Numbered from the stretch's first letter, positions 20,013-29,758 are shown. The stretch: DNA of 64,000 nucleotides from Burkholderia vietnamiensis LMG 10929 (GCF_000959445.1 NZ_CP009630.1:1-64000); one strand, 5' to 3'. Numbers and translations are program-made. Notes: generated by a model not told the origin, from the letters alone.

Positions 20013-20078
20013 GGCTGCGGGCCTGAGGCCGCGATGACGCGTGGCTGGGCGTGCCGGCCGCGTCGTCGCCGCGATTGC

Positions 20079-20360
20079 TTACTGGCTGGTTTCCGACGAC
20101 GGGCTGCCGTCGCTGCCGTACCCGGCATGCTGCTCGCGCGCGATCTTCGCTTCTGCTGAAACGATGCTGGCCGGATAGAACCAGTCGCTCGGCTGGAAGC
20201 CGGCTTGCTTCAGCGCTTTCACTTCGGCCCGGACCTGCGCGCGCGTCAGCGGCGGGTTCGATTGGGCTTGCGCCTGGGCTTGGACTTCGGCCTGCGCTTG
20301 TGCGGCGAGCGGCGCGGATGCGGCTACCGCGATGAGGATTGCGGGAAACAGGCGCTTCAT
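20079..20360 (-). CDS. DUF4148-type small exported protein
   Basis: A 93-aa exported protein common in Burkholderiales. It has a signal peptide (MKRLFPAILIAVAASAPLAAQAQ) and then the DUF4148-type segment LTRAQVRAEVKALKQAGF, followed by a tail containing YPASIVSAEAKIA. A Gln-Ala repeat (QAQAEVQAQAQAQ) lies at the cleavage region. Function is unknown; family members occur in many copies per genome. It converges with the thioredoxin-fold gene. Confidence 0.85.
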   Translation of the reverse strand: MKRLFPAILIAVAASAPLAAQAQAEVQAQAQAQSNPPLTRAQVRAEVKALKQAGFQPSDWFYPASIVSAEAKIAREQHAGYGSDGSPSSETSQ

Positions 20361-20822
20361 GATCGTGAACCTCGATGTGTGCGGCTGGCTGCCAAGCCTG
20401 CAAACGATTTCGTCTGATATGGCGGCAACGGGTGAACCCAGTGTAGGCCGCGCTGCTCGTGGGAAAAATGCGATTGCTCCCAATGCAGTTTTTTGCTGGC
20501 GACAACAATGGGCGGGTTGGTTCGGACGAAAGCGGGTGGTGGTGTGCTTGGTGGGCATGCGGGACGGGCGGGATGATCGTTTGCGTCGTGCTGATGACGA
20601 CAGCGGTGCCCGGCACACTGGGCAATGGCCGCGAAGACGGCGGAAGGCGGGAACGTAAGGCGGAAACGTAGGAAAGCGGGAGTGCAGCGCAGTCCGCACG
20701 GCCGGCATCGGCGGCGCCATCAAGCCCCCGATCATGCGCGACGCCGAGCTTGCCGGCCGCGTCGCCACGGCCGACACGAGCCGGGCGGCGCGCGTCTGAA
20801 CGCCGCCGCCCGATGCTGACGC
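20361..20822. other. Intergenic region between DUF4148 and the GntP permease
   Basis: 462 bp. Near DUF4148 is a TACACT hexamer on the minus strand (about 20442-20447) in a context shared with other small genes here, possibly a -10. A frame ending at about 20800 reads as a plausible C-terminal fragment (AIKPPIMRDAELAGRVATA) but has no start or recognisable family. No RNA gene, repeat or terminator with a U-tract is evident. Confidence 0.35.
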
Positions 20823-22226
20823 TTACACGAGGCCCGTGGTGTAGTACACGGCGATCACGAAGAACACCGCGAGTGTCTTGATCACCGTGACCGCGAAGAT
20901 GTCGCGATACGATTCGCGGTGCGTGAGGCCCGTGACGGCCAGCAGCGTGATGACCGCGCCGTTGTGCGGCAGCGTGTCCATGCCGCCGCTTGCCATCGCG
21001 ACGACCCGGTGCAGCACTTCCAGCGGAATGTTGGCGGCCTGTGCGCCCTTGATGAACAGGTCCGACATCGCGGCGAGCGCGATGCTCATGCCGCCCGACG
21101 CCGAACCGGTGATGCCGGCGAGCGAACTGACCGACACGGCCGCGTTGACGAGCGGGTTCGGGATGCTCTTGAGCGCATCGCTGACGACCAGGAAGCCCGG
21201 CAGCGCGGCAATCACGCCGCCGAAGCCGTATTCGGACGCGGTGTTCATCGCGGCGAGCAGCGCGCCGCCGACGGCGGCCTTCGACCCGACCGCAAAGCGG
21301 CCGCTCACGCGCTTGAACGCGGTCAGGATCACCAGCACGATGCCGAGCAGCAATGCGGCTTCGACCGACCAGATCGCGACGACCGTCTTGATCGACGTCG
21401 TGACCGGCGCATGCACGCCGGGCAGCACGTCCGGTGCGACCGTGTACGACGCGGCGCCATACCACTGCGGGATCAGCTTCGTGAACGCGAAGTTCGAAAC
21501 GCCGACGAGGATCAGCGGCAGGATCGCCAGCGCCGGATGCGGCAGCGCAGTTGCTTCGACGCGTTCCGGCTCGTTGACGAGCGACGTGCCGTAGCCTTCG
21601 CCCTTCGCCATCGCCGAGCGGCGGCGCCATTCGAGATACGTGAGGCCCACGACGATGATGAACAGCGAGCCGATCGTGCCGAGCGCAGGCGCGGCCCACG
21701 CGGTCGTCTTGAAGAACGTGGTCGGGATGATGTTCTGGATTTGCGGCGTGCCGGGCAACGAATCCATCGTGAACGAGAACGCGCCGAGCGCGATCGCGCC
21801 GGGCATCAGCCGTTTCGGGATGTTGCTCTGGCGATAGAGCTCGGCCGCGAACGGATAGACGGCGAACACCACGACGAACAGCGACACGCCGCCATAGGTG
21901 AGCAGCGCACACACCACGACGATCACCGCATTGGCACGCGAGCGGCCGATGTAGCGGATCGCCGCATGGACGATCGACTCGGAGAACCCGGACAGTTCGA
22001 TCACCTTGCCGAATACGGCGCCGAGCATGAACACCGGGAAATAGAGTTTGACGAAGCCGACCATCTTCTCCATGAATATGCCGGAGAAGACCGGGGCGAC
22101 GGCGGCCGGTTCGGTCAGCAGGACCGCGCCGAGCGCGGCGATCGGCGCGAACAGGATCACGCTGTAGCCGCGATAGGCGGCGAACATCAGGAACGCCAGC
22201 GCGGCGAGGACGATCACGAAAGACAA
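20823..22226 (-). CDS. GntP-family organic acid permease
   Basis: An inner-membrane permease (467 aa) of the GntP/citrate-type superfamily, with about 12 helices. Diagnostic segments are FAVYPFAAELYRQSNIPKRL, GAFSFTMDSLPGTPQIQNII (the conserved LPGTP loop) and ITGSASGGMSIAL followed by VVAMASGGMDTLPHNGAVI. Members carry gluconate, hydroxybutyrate or similar acids. It faces the PAS-AAA regulator across a region with a near-consensus sigma-54 promoter, so it is probably switched on by that activator when its substrate is present. Confidence 0.88.
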   Translation of the reverse strand: MSFVIVLAALAFLMFAAYRGYSVILFAPIAALGAVLLTEPAAVAPVFSGIFMEKMVGFVKLYFPVFMLGAVFGKVIELSGFSESIVHAAIRYIGRSRANAVIVVVCALLTYGGVSLFVVVFAVYPFAAELYRQSNIPKRLMPGAIALGAFSFTMDSLPGTPQIQNIIPTTFFKTTAWAAPALGTIGSLFIIVVGLTYLEWRRRSAMAKGEGYGTSLVNEPERVEATALPHPALAILPLILVGVSNFAFTKLIPQWYGAASYTVAPDVLPGVHAPVTTSIKTVVAIWSVEAALLLGIVLVILTAFKRVSGRFAVGSKAAVGGALLAAMNTASEYGFGGVIAALPGFLVVSDALKSIPNPLVNAAVSVSSLAGITGSASGGMSIALAAMSDLFIKGAQAANIPLEVLHRVVAMASGGMDTLPHNGAVITLLAVTGLTHRESYRDIFAVTVIKTLAVFFVIAVYYTTGLV

Positions 22227-22292
22227 GGGAGTCTCCTAATGGCTTTGGTTTGTTTTCGATCGCGGGACGCGCCGCGGACCGGCTCGGGGTCG

Positions 22293-22308
22293 TGCAGGTT
22301 TCGTGCCA
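22293..22308 (-). promoter_or_regulatory. Sigma-54 (-24/-12) promoter of the GntP permease
   Basis: On the minus strand the sequence reads TGGCACG-AAAC-CTGCA, matching the sigma-54 consensus TGGCACR-N4-TTGCW at all but one position, with correct GG-to-GC spacing. It points at the permease whose ATG lies about 66 bp downstream, next to a sigma-54 activator gene. Confidence 0.85.
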
Positions 22309-22391
22309 TCGGCCGGAGTGCGCCGCCGGGCGGGCGCCCGGCGCAGGCCGGCGGGCCCGCGCCGGCCAATGTCTGAAGATTCTACATAAAA

Positions 22392-22510
22392 CGTCTCGCT
22401 CCGGAGACGATGTCCTGCCCGCCCCCGCGCGCCAAACGGGGCAGGGCTTTCCCGGACAACGCATTCCGGCAGGTCTCCGAAATGAGATACTGCGTCTCGC
22501 TTTGGAGACA
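22392..22510. promoter_or_regulatory. Three inverted-repeat upstream activator sites (GTCTC-N6-GAGA type)
   Basis: Three copies of one dyad lie between the sigma-54 promoter and the activator gene: CGTCTC-N6-GAGACG (22392-22409), GGTCTC-N6-GAGATA (22472-22489) and CGTCTC-N6-GAGACA (22493-22510). Arm length and 6-bp spacer are the same in all. Copies two and three are 21 bp apart, about two helical turns. They are the natural candidates for binding by the adjacent activator, both to loop onto the permease promoter and to control its own gene. Confidence 0.75.
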
Positions 22511-22542
22511 GCCGGCCAACGATACATGGAGACGACGACACG

Positions 22543-24027
<1,485 letters not shown>

Positions 24028-24093
24028 CGACGTAAGCCTGAAGCGAACGGGCTGGCAGCGCGGCGCCCGTGACGCGCCGGGCAGGAGGCAACG

Positions 24094-24630
24094 ATGAAGC
24101 GAATCCGTATCGCAGCATGGCTCGCCGCATTGGTGACGGCGTCTTCCTTCGCGCAGTCCGATGCGGAAATACCGGCCGCGCGGCGCAACTGGTACAACGA
24201 TCCGTTCGTTGCACTGTCGCAGGACTACGCGGAATGTCCGCTGCCGCTCGGCCCGTGGATGACGCACGCCGAGATGGAGGACGACGCGCATTATCGCGTC
24301 GAGCGCGGCACCACCTGCTGGCTCGCCCATCGCTGCACGAAGCCGAACTCCTATATGTACGACGAGCCGATTGCCGCGGCGGCGAAAGCGCATTTTTCGG
24401 GCAGCGAGCGCCTGCGCGGCACGAGCCTGTGGATCACCGTGCAGCGGCGCTTCATATATGTCGAAGGATGTGCCGAAGCCGCCTTCGACCGGCAAGCGCT
24501 GGCACGCGAACTCGGTGCGCTTCCCGACGTCGAGCAGGTGTTCGTTCGCATCACCGACGATCCGCACCGGGCTTTGCCGTACAGGACGCGCGCCCGTCCC
24601 GACCGGGCGCCGGACCGGACGCCCGACTGA
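24094..24630 (+). CDS. Exported hypothetical protein (178 aa)
   Basis: An exported protein of unknown function. The N-terminus has a signal peptide (MKRIRIAAWLAALVTASSFA). The mature part has at least four cysteines (PLPLGPW preceded by ECP, TTCWLAHRC, VEGCAE), which suggests disulfides in the periplasm. The middle contains a BON-like pattern (SLWITVQRRFIYVEG...LPDVEQVFVRITDDP), but the match is too weak to call. GGAGGCAACG provides a ribosome-binding site before the ATG. Confidence 0.7.
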   Translation: MKRIRIAAWLAALVTASSFAQSDAEIPAARRNWYNDPFVALSQDYAECPLPLGPWMTHAEMEDDAHYRVERGTTCWLAHRCTKPNSYMYDEPIAAAAKAHFSGSERLRGTSLWITVQRRFIYVEGCAEAAFDRQALARELGALPDVEQVFVRITDDPHRALPYRTRARPDRAPDRTPD

Positions 24631-24691
24631 ACACGGGGTAACGACGCATGGCATACTCGCGGCATTAAAAAATTGGTTGACGGAAAGAACA

Positions 24692-24976
24692 ATGAAACAC
24701 ATGCTTGCGTCGGTCTGTCGGTGGCCTGGAACGCATTGGCGTCAGGCTGGATTGTTGGTCCTGGTTACGGGGCTCGGCGGGTGCGGAGGCGGGGCGCCGT
24801 TGTTCACGGCGGACGGACGCCCGACTACGCAGGTGCAATGCACCGGCAGCGACTGGAGCAATTGCACGGACAATGCCCGAGCCATCTGCAGCGGGGAATT
24901 CGACGTTCTCCAGCAATCGACCGATGACGCTGTGCGAAATCTTCTCTTCGCATGCAAGAAGAAAGGCGATTATTGA
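24692..24976 (+). CDS. Small putative lipoprotein (94 aa)
   Basis: A small exported protein. A hydrophobic segment (LLVLVTGLGGC) ends in a Gly-Gly-Cys that can serve as a lipobox cysteine at about residue 31. Three further Cys follow (QCTGSDWSNCTDNARAIC, then ACKKKGDY at the end). The start ATG at 24692 has GGAAAG upstream. The local DNA is lower in GC than neighbours. Family unknown. Confidence 0.65.
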   Translation: MKHMLASVCRWPGTHWRQAGLLVLVTGLGGCGGGAPLFTADGRPTTQVQCTGSDWSNCTDNARAICSGEFDVLQQSTDDAVRNLLFACKKKGDY

Positions 24977-25078
24977 GCCCGATACGATCGCACGATGGGA
25001 CGTAATCGGGTAAAGCGCTTTTCTATTCGCTTGGAGTCGGCTATTTTTCATGAATAACACTCACGGAGTCCCATCCAT

Positions 25079-25375
25079 ATGGCGACCTACAGGCAACTGA
25101 CTGCGCAACTCGAAAGACTTCAGCAAAAGATCGACAAGGAACGCGAAAAGGCGATTGCCGATGCAATTGCCGCCATTCGGGCGAAAATCGAGGAATTCGA
25201 CATTACGCCGGAAGAGCTCGGTTTCCTCCCGGCCGGCAAGCGCGCCGCCGCGAAGCCGAAGCGCGCGTTGCCGCCGAAGTACCTGAATCCGAAGACGGGC
25301 GAAACGTGGAGCGGCCGCGGCCGTGCGCCGGCTTGGCTCGGCAAGAACCGCGCGCGTTTCCTGATCAAGGACTGA
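25079..25375 (+). CDS. H-NS family nucleoid-associated protein
   Basis: A DNA-binding nucleoid protein (98 aa) of the short Burkholderia/Bordetella type. The N-terminal coiled-coil (about 1-45, LTAQLERLQQKIDKEREKAI) mediates oligomerisation and ends in AKIEEFDITPEELGF. After a basic linker (AGKRAAAKPKR) comes the C-terminal DNA-binding motif YLNPKTGETWSGRGRAPAWL (68-87), with the conserved GRGR loop that inserts in AT-rich minor grooves. GGAGTCC lies upstream of the ATG. A strong terminator follows. It likely silences foreign DNA. Confidence 0.93.
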   Translation: MATYRQLTAQLERLQQKIDKEREKAIADAIAAIRAKIEEFDITPEELGFLPAGKRAAAKPKRALPPKYLNPKTGETWSGRGRAPAWLGKNRARFLIKD

Positions 25376-25376
25376 T

Positions 25377-25392
25377 TCCCGTAAATCCTCAC
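25377..25392 (-). repeat. Single copy of the 23-24 bp GTGAG repeat unit
   Basis: On the minus strand GTGAGGATTTACGGGA matches unit 1 of the large array at 28619 with one mismatch, and is preceded by AAAG as in the array. It overlaps the 3' end of the H-NS mRNA, just after the stop codon. Confidence 0.6.
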
Positions 25393-25410
25393 CTTTCGTG
25401 CGGTCACTGA

Positions 25411-25450
25411 CGGTGCGAGCGGCCCCATGGCCCTCGCACCGTTTTGTTTT
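25411..25450 (+). terminator. Strong Rho-independent terminator after H-NS
   Basis: A stem formed by CGGTGCGAG (25411-25419) and CTCGCACCG (25433-25441) is extended by an inner GGCC-CCAT-GGCC hairpin and followed by TTTTGTTTTT. It is 35 bp after the H-NS stop codon and has the ideal form of an intrinsic terminator. Confidence 0.9.
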
Positions 25451-25673
25451 TGGGCCGCCGACGCGCGATTCGGCATCGCGTATCGAACGGCAACTCACCG
25501 CGATTAAAAGAGCGCGTTTCACACATTCGTCGCGATTGCCGCGGATTTGGCGGCGAATTTCGGTAAACGAGCGCGTAATTCGCATCGCAAGGCGCACTGC
25601 CATTTGCGATCTTCGCGGTGCTGATGTGCAGCGCGCACGCATCACCGCTCGCGCATTGCGCCGCCGTGCGATA

Positions 25674-25715
25674 GGGTTCCCGAATCTGCTCACCATGGCT
25701 CCTGTAGATCCTCAC
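25674..25715 (-). repeat. Two tandem copies of the GTGAG repeat unit
   Basis: Reading the minus strand, GTGAGGATCTACAGGAGCC starts at 25715 and GTGAGCAGATTCGGGAACC starts at 25693, 22 bp apart. The first is preceded by TCAAAG exactly as unit 1 of the large array. The pair lies in inverted orientation relative to that array. Confidence 0.7.
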
Positions 25716-25945
25716 CTTTGACGGATGCGCGGCGCCGCCGCGTGTCGCCACTGCGCTCGTTGCGATGTGCGAATGCATCGAGTGCAAGCGCATGTTGCCG
25801 GCCTTGATGCGCATCGCACAGTCGGCCGATCGGCATATAGGCAGCCGCATCCGGTTCGCCTATGCTTGGAGTTCGCGTCGCCCGGCGCGTGGCCATTCGA
25901 GCCGTGCACAGGCCGGGCCGTCTTTCGTTACCGTATGGAGTCGAT

Positions 25946-28303
25946 GTGACCGTTCGCCATCTCGATGCGTTGTTTCAGCCCAAGTCCGTTGCGGTCGTCG
26001 GCGCATCGTCGCGCGCGGGCAGTGTCGGCGCGATGGTATGGGCGCGCGTGCTCGACGGCGGGTTCGAAGGGCCCGTGTGGCCCGTCAATCCGAAGTACCG
26101 AGAGCTCGGCGGGCACACTGTGATCGGCGATGTCGAGCGGCTCCCCGCGCCGCCGTCGGTCGCCGTGATCTGCACGCCGCCCGCCACGTGGGCCGGCATC
26201 GTGCATAAGCTCGGCGAACTGGGTACACGTGCGGCGGTGATCGTCGGCGATGCACGAACCGACGCCGATCGCGCCGCACTCGACCGGGCGCTCAAGGCCG
26301 CGAAGCCGTTCGTGCTCCGTATCGTCGGGCCCGGCAGTCTCGGCGTGCTGTCGCCCGCGCGGCATGCACATTTCGGCGCACCGGCCTATACGGCGCGCTC
26401 GGGCGGCGTCGCGTGGGTGTCGCAATCGAACGCGCTGACCAATGCGGTGCTCGGTTGGGCCAACGCGCGCGGGCTCGGCTTCTCGCATGTCGTCGCGCTC
26501 GGCAGCGAGGCCGACGTCGATGCCGGCGACGTGCTCGACTACCTCGCCAGCGATCCCGGCACGCGCGCCATCCTGCTCGAACTCGATACCGTGTGCGCCG
26601 CGCGCAAGTTCATGTCGGCGGCGCGCGCGGCCGCGCGCAACAAGCCGGTGCTCGCGCTGCGTACCGGGCGCGGCGATCCGGGCGACGCACTGTATACGGC
26701 GGCTTTCCAGCGCGCCGGGATGGTCCGCGTCGATGCGCTCGACGATCTGCTCGACGAGATCGAGACGCTCGGCGTCGGGCGCGTCACCGCGCGCGGCGCG
26801 GCAACCCTCGTGACTAGCGATGCGGGCGTCGCGAAACTCGCGGTCGATGCGGTCGCGCAGGTGCGCGACGTGCTGGCCAACTGGCCGGAAGCGGTGACGT
26901 CGGCGGTGTCGGCCGCGCTGCCGCACGTTGCGGTGCCCGGCAACCCGCTCACGCTGGGCGACGACGCGCGTCCCGAGCATTTCGGCGCGGCCGTCAAGGC
27001 GCTCGCACCCTACTCGCAAACGGGCACGCTGTTCGTCGTCCATTCGACGTCTCACAGCGCGCCGGCCGAGGCCGTTGCGCGCACGTTGATCGAAGCGCGG
27101 CAGCATGCGCATCGCGGCATCCTCGCGTGCTTCTTCGGCGCGGTCGATGCGGCGACGCGCGATGCGCTGCACGCGAACGGCATTCCGGTGCACACGACGC
27201 CGCAGCGGCTCGCGCGCGCCTATGCGCGGCTGGTCGACTACAACCTCGGCCGTGAACTGCTGATGCAGACGCCCGAAGGTACGCCACTGCAACCGGCCGA
27301 GCGTGTCGCGTCCGCGCAGGCTGACGCACGCCGCATGGTCGAAGCCGGCGAACACGAGCTGGCCGGCGAAGCGGCGCTGCACTGGCTGTCACGCTTCGGC
27401 TTGCATGGCGAGCCGGACGAGCCGTCGGCCGGCGCGAAGGTCGTCGACGTGACGATCGAGATGTACGACGATTCGAATTTCGGCCCGGTGTTCCGCTATG
27501 CGGTGCCGCCGGCCGACGGCGTATCGGCGCCGCTCGTTGTGTACGGGTTGCCGCCGCTGAATACGGTGCTTGCGCGCGCGGTGATGGAGCGTTCGCCGTA
27601 TGCCCGCCGCGCTCCGGTCGAGCCCACGCTGGGCGCGCTGACGGCGCTGTCGCAGGCCGTGTGCGACGTGCGCGAGGTCGTCGCGATGTCGGTCACGCTG
27701 CGCGTGCTGTCCGACCGCACGTATGTGGTTGCGCCGCGCATCACGCTCGCGGCCGGGCGCAGCAGGCTCGCGATCATGCCGTATCCGCGTCACCTTGAGC
27801 AGACGCTCGAATGGCGCGGCGAAACGGTGACCATCCGTCCGATTCGTCCTGAAGACGAGGATGCGCACAAGGAGCTCCTCGGCGCGATGACGCCGGACGA
27901 TCTGCGGATGCGCTTCTTCGGCGCGGTACGCAGCTTCGACCATTCGCAGGTCGCGCGCATGACACAGATCGACTACGACCGTGAGATGGCCTTCATCGTG
28001 GCGCTCACCGACGCATCAGGCCGGTCGCATACGCTCGCGGTGGCGCGCGCGGTTGCCGATCCCGACAACGAGACGGCCGAGTTCGCGATCGCGGTGCGGC
28101 CCGATCAGAAGGGCAAGGGGCTCGGGCGGCTGATGATGATGCGCATCATCGAATACGCACGGTCGCGCGGCACCGCGTGGATGGTGGGCGAGGCGCTGCG
28201 CGAGAACACGGCGATGATCTCGCTCGCGAAGTCGTGCGGGTTCGCGGTGTCGCCGACGGAGGAGCCTGGCGTGGTCGGATTCAAGATGAAGCTGCAACCG
28301 TAG
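25946..28303 (+). CDS. Degenerate acyl-CoA ligase (NDP-forming) fused to GNAT acetyltransferase
   Basis: A 785-aa protein like Pat-type protein lysine acetyltransferases. Residues 1-110 are a CoA-binding Rossmann domain (PKSVAVVGASSRAGSVG), 120-300 a succinyl-CoA-ligase-like domain, 300-590 a degraded ATP-grasp region, and about 605-785 a GNAT domain (ITIRPIRPEDE-type start, RPDQKGKGLGRLMMMRI acetyl-CoA loop). The His-containing motif of active NDP-forming ligases is absent (the site reads LRTGRGDPGDALYTAAF), as in Pat proteins, so the ligase part is probably regulatory. The GTG start at 25946 is supported by GGAG six bases upstream. Confidence 0.85.
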   Translation: MTVRHLDALFQPKSVAVVGASSRAGSVGAMVWARVLDGGFEGPVWPVNPKYRELGGHTVIGDVERLPAPPSVAVICTPPATWAGIVHKLGELGTRAAVIVGDARTDADRAALDRALKAAKPFVLRIVGPGSLGVLSPARHAHFGAPAYTARSGGVAWVSQSNALTNAVLGWANARGLGFSHVVALGSEADVDAGDVLDYLASDPGTRAILLELDTVCAARKFMSAARAAARNKPVLALRTGRGDPGDALYTAAFQRAGMVRVDALDDLLDEIETLGVGRVTARGAATLVTSDAGVAKLAVDAVAQVRDVLANWPEAVTSAVSAALPHVAVPGNPLTLGDDARPEHFGAAVKALAPYSQTGTLFVVHSTSHSAPAEAVARTLIEARQHAHRGILACFFGAVDAATRDALHANGIPVHTTPQRLARAYARLVDYNLGRELLMQTPEGTPLQPAERVASAQADARRMVEAGEHELAGEAALHWLSRFGLHGEPDEPSAGAKVVDVTIEMYDDSNFGPVFRYAVPPADGVSAPLVVYGLPPLNTVLARAVMERSPYARRAPVEPTLGALTALSQAVCDVREVVAMSVTLRVLSDRTYVVAPRITLAAGRSRLAIMPYPRHLEQTLEWRGETVTIRPIRPEDEDAHKELLGAMTPDDLRMRFFGAVRSFDHSQVARMTQIDYDREMAFIVALTDASGRSHTLAVARAVADPDNETAEFAIAVRPDQKGKGLGRLMMMRIIEYARSRGTAWMVGEALRENTAMISLAKSCGFAVSPTEEPGVVGFKMKLQP

Positions 28304-29018
28304 TCGCGAGGCGTCGAGTGTCGAAAAGTATGTGGGTATCGCGTGCAGTTGGCACCGGCGCGTGCGATGTCGGCCATGCGTGCGTCGTCGGTGCGGCGGT
28401 TCGTCTGGGCGAATGTTCTCGGCTGTGGCGATCGGAACGAGCATGGGAGCCGTTTCGGCGGCTCGCCTCCAAAACAAGGCAGAACGCAGCGGGGTTTTCG
28501 TTTCCACGATGGTGTGTGCCGAATCTATAGGCGCGTGCCGTATCCCGGTCAATTTCGCGGCGTATCGGTGTGCACGTGCTGTATGTCGCATGCATCGCCA
28601 GCCTGAAAAAACTCAAAGGTGAGGCTTTACGGGAGCCTTCACGTGAGCTTTTCCGGGAGACGCTTGGTGAGTCGATACGGGAGCTGTCGGTGAGCCTTCC
28701 CGGGAACTGTCGGTGAGCCCTTTCAGGAAGGCCTGGTGAGGCTTTTCGGGAGTGAATGGAGAGCGTCTGTGTGAGGTGCCGGAGAGGACGTTCGGACAGC
28801 CGGATTGATGCCGCCAGCGGCTTGAGGTGAGCGTTTTCGGGAGGCTGAAGTGAGTCTTTTCGGGACCTCGAGCGAACAGCGCTCGGGCTGACGCGGCGCC
28901 GGCTGGAGCCGGTGCCGCGCCGATGCGGCCGCGTGCGATGCGTGCGTCGCATGCGCCGCGAAGCGTGCCAATGCGCTGCGCGCTTTCGCGATTGCACGCA
29001 GCGGGCGGGCGACTGCCC
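28304..29018. other. Non-coding region carrying the repeat array
   Basis: 715 bp between two convergent genes. The first 310 bp show no gene or structure I can name. The next 250 bp are the GTGAG repeat array. The last 150 bp are GC-rich with short inverted repeats (GCCGGCTGGAGCCGGTGC around 28897). Frames through the array give Ser/Arg/Pro-rich low-complexity peptides and are not convincing. Confidence 0.5.
28619..28865 (+). repeat. Array of 23-24 bp degenerate tandem repeats
   Basis: Units begin GTGAG at 28619, 28643, 28667, 28690, 28713 and 28736 (steps 24, 24, 23, 23, 23), then a degenerate unit at 28771 and two clean ones at 28827 and 28850 (step 23). The consensus is approximately GTGAGCCTTTTCGGGAG plus 6-7 variable bases. 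Conserved halves are GTGAG and CGGGA. There are no unique spacers, so this is not a CRISPR. It lies in the 3'-flank of the H-NS-like gene at 29019. Confidence 0.8.
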
Positions 29019-29570
29019 TTACACGGCGAGTTTGGTCGCCGCGTCGCTCACCTGGTCGCGCGTGATCGCGAGTTCGTCGAGGTGGGCGTCCGCATAGACG
29101 CCGCCGGTTTCGCGCTCGAGGCGAGCAATCGTCAGCGCGCAGCGCGCAGTGTCCTTCGGCATCGCGATGAAGCGCTTGACCGACTCGCCGGACGTGAACG
29201 CGTCGAACAGCGCGGCTCGCACGTCGTCGGGGAGCGTCTTGGTCCATTGGTACGGCTTGCCGTTGAACGTGATCGACGGCGGCAGCGTCCGTTCCTTCTT
29301 GGTGGCCGTGATGAGGCCGTAGGTGCGCGCGGCCTCGCCGATCTGCTCGGGCGAGAAGAGTTCGTCGGGCGTGATGTCGAACTGCTCGATATAGCTTTCG
29401 ATCGCCAGCATCGCCGCGGCGCGATCGTCGCGCTTCTTCTGCGCGCGCGCGACGATGTCGCGCAGTTCGTCCGCTTCGTCGGGCGTGATCGTGAAGCTTG
29501 CCTGCTTCTGCTGAAGTTCGGAGAAACGCTGGAATTCTTGATCGTTCAGAAGTTTGGCCATGACATTCAT
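29019..29570 (-). CDS. H-NS-like protein with altered DNA-binding region and C-terminal extension
   Basis: A 183-aa protein (180 aa if it starts at 29561). The segment ESYIEQFDITPDELFS corresponds to AKIEEFDITPEELGF of the H-NS protein 4 kb away, and RTLPPSITFNGKPYQWT sits where that protein has RALPPKYLNPKTGETWS. The GRGR DNA-contact loop is missing. About 75 extra residues follow (MPKDTARCALTIARLERETGG...). It may be an H-NS modulator or a diverged nucleoid protein. The start between ATGs at 29570 and 29561 is not decided by a clear ribosome-binding site. Confidence 0.6.
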   Translation of the reverse strand: MNVMAKLLNDQEFQRFSELQQKQASFTITPDEADELRDIVARAQKKRDDRAAAMLAIESYIEQFDITPDELFSPEQIGEAARTYGLITATKKERTLPPSITFNGKPYQWTKTLPDDVRAALFDAFTSGESVKRFIAMPKDTARCALTIARLERETGGVYADAHLDELAITRDQVSDAATKLAV

Positions 29571-29758
29571 CGGATACGGAGGCCGCAACTGCCGGCCGCC
29601 GTCGTTTTTGAGAGGGCCGTTATTCTAGCGTAGCGCCGGACGCGCAGTACTTGCGCGTCCGGGAACGATCGTCCGAATGCTGGCGGGAACAGGCGCCGTA
29701 TCGCCGTGCATCGTATCGGCGCGGCTCGCCCGGTCGAACCGGCGAACGCCCGAACGAC

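Larger units (their letters stand above)
25376..25945. other. Intergenic region between H-NS and the acyl-CoA ligase/GNAT gene
   Basis: 570 bp. It holds the H-NS terminator (25411-25450), one repeat unit at 25377-25392 and two tandem repeat units at 25674-25715, all on the minus strand. The stretch 25450-25670 is AT-richer and shows no convincing gene. The last 230 bp before the GTG start of the next gene presumably contain its promoter, but no clear -10/-35 pair is visible. Confidence 0.45.

Noticed and set aside
20690..20803. Short frame with a plausible C-terminal peptide (AIKPPIMRDAELAG)
   Set aside because: No start codon, no homologous family recognised, and only about 35 codons long; too weak to call even a remnant.
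28619..28865. CRISPR array
   Set aside because: The repeats are contiguous 23-24 bp units with only 6-7 variable bases each, no unique spacers of 30 bp or more, and no cas genes nearby.
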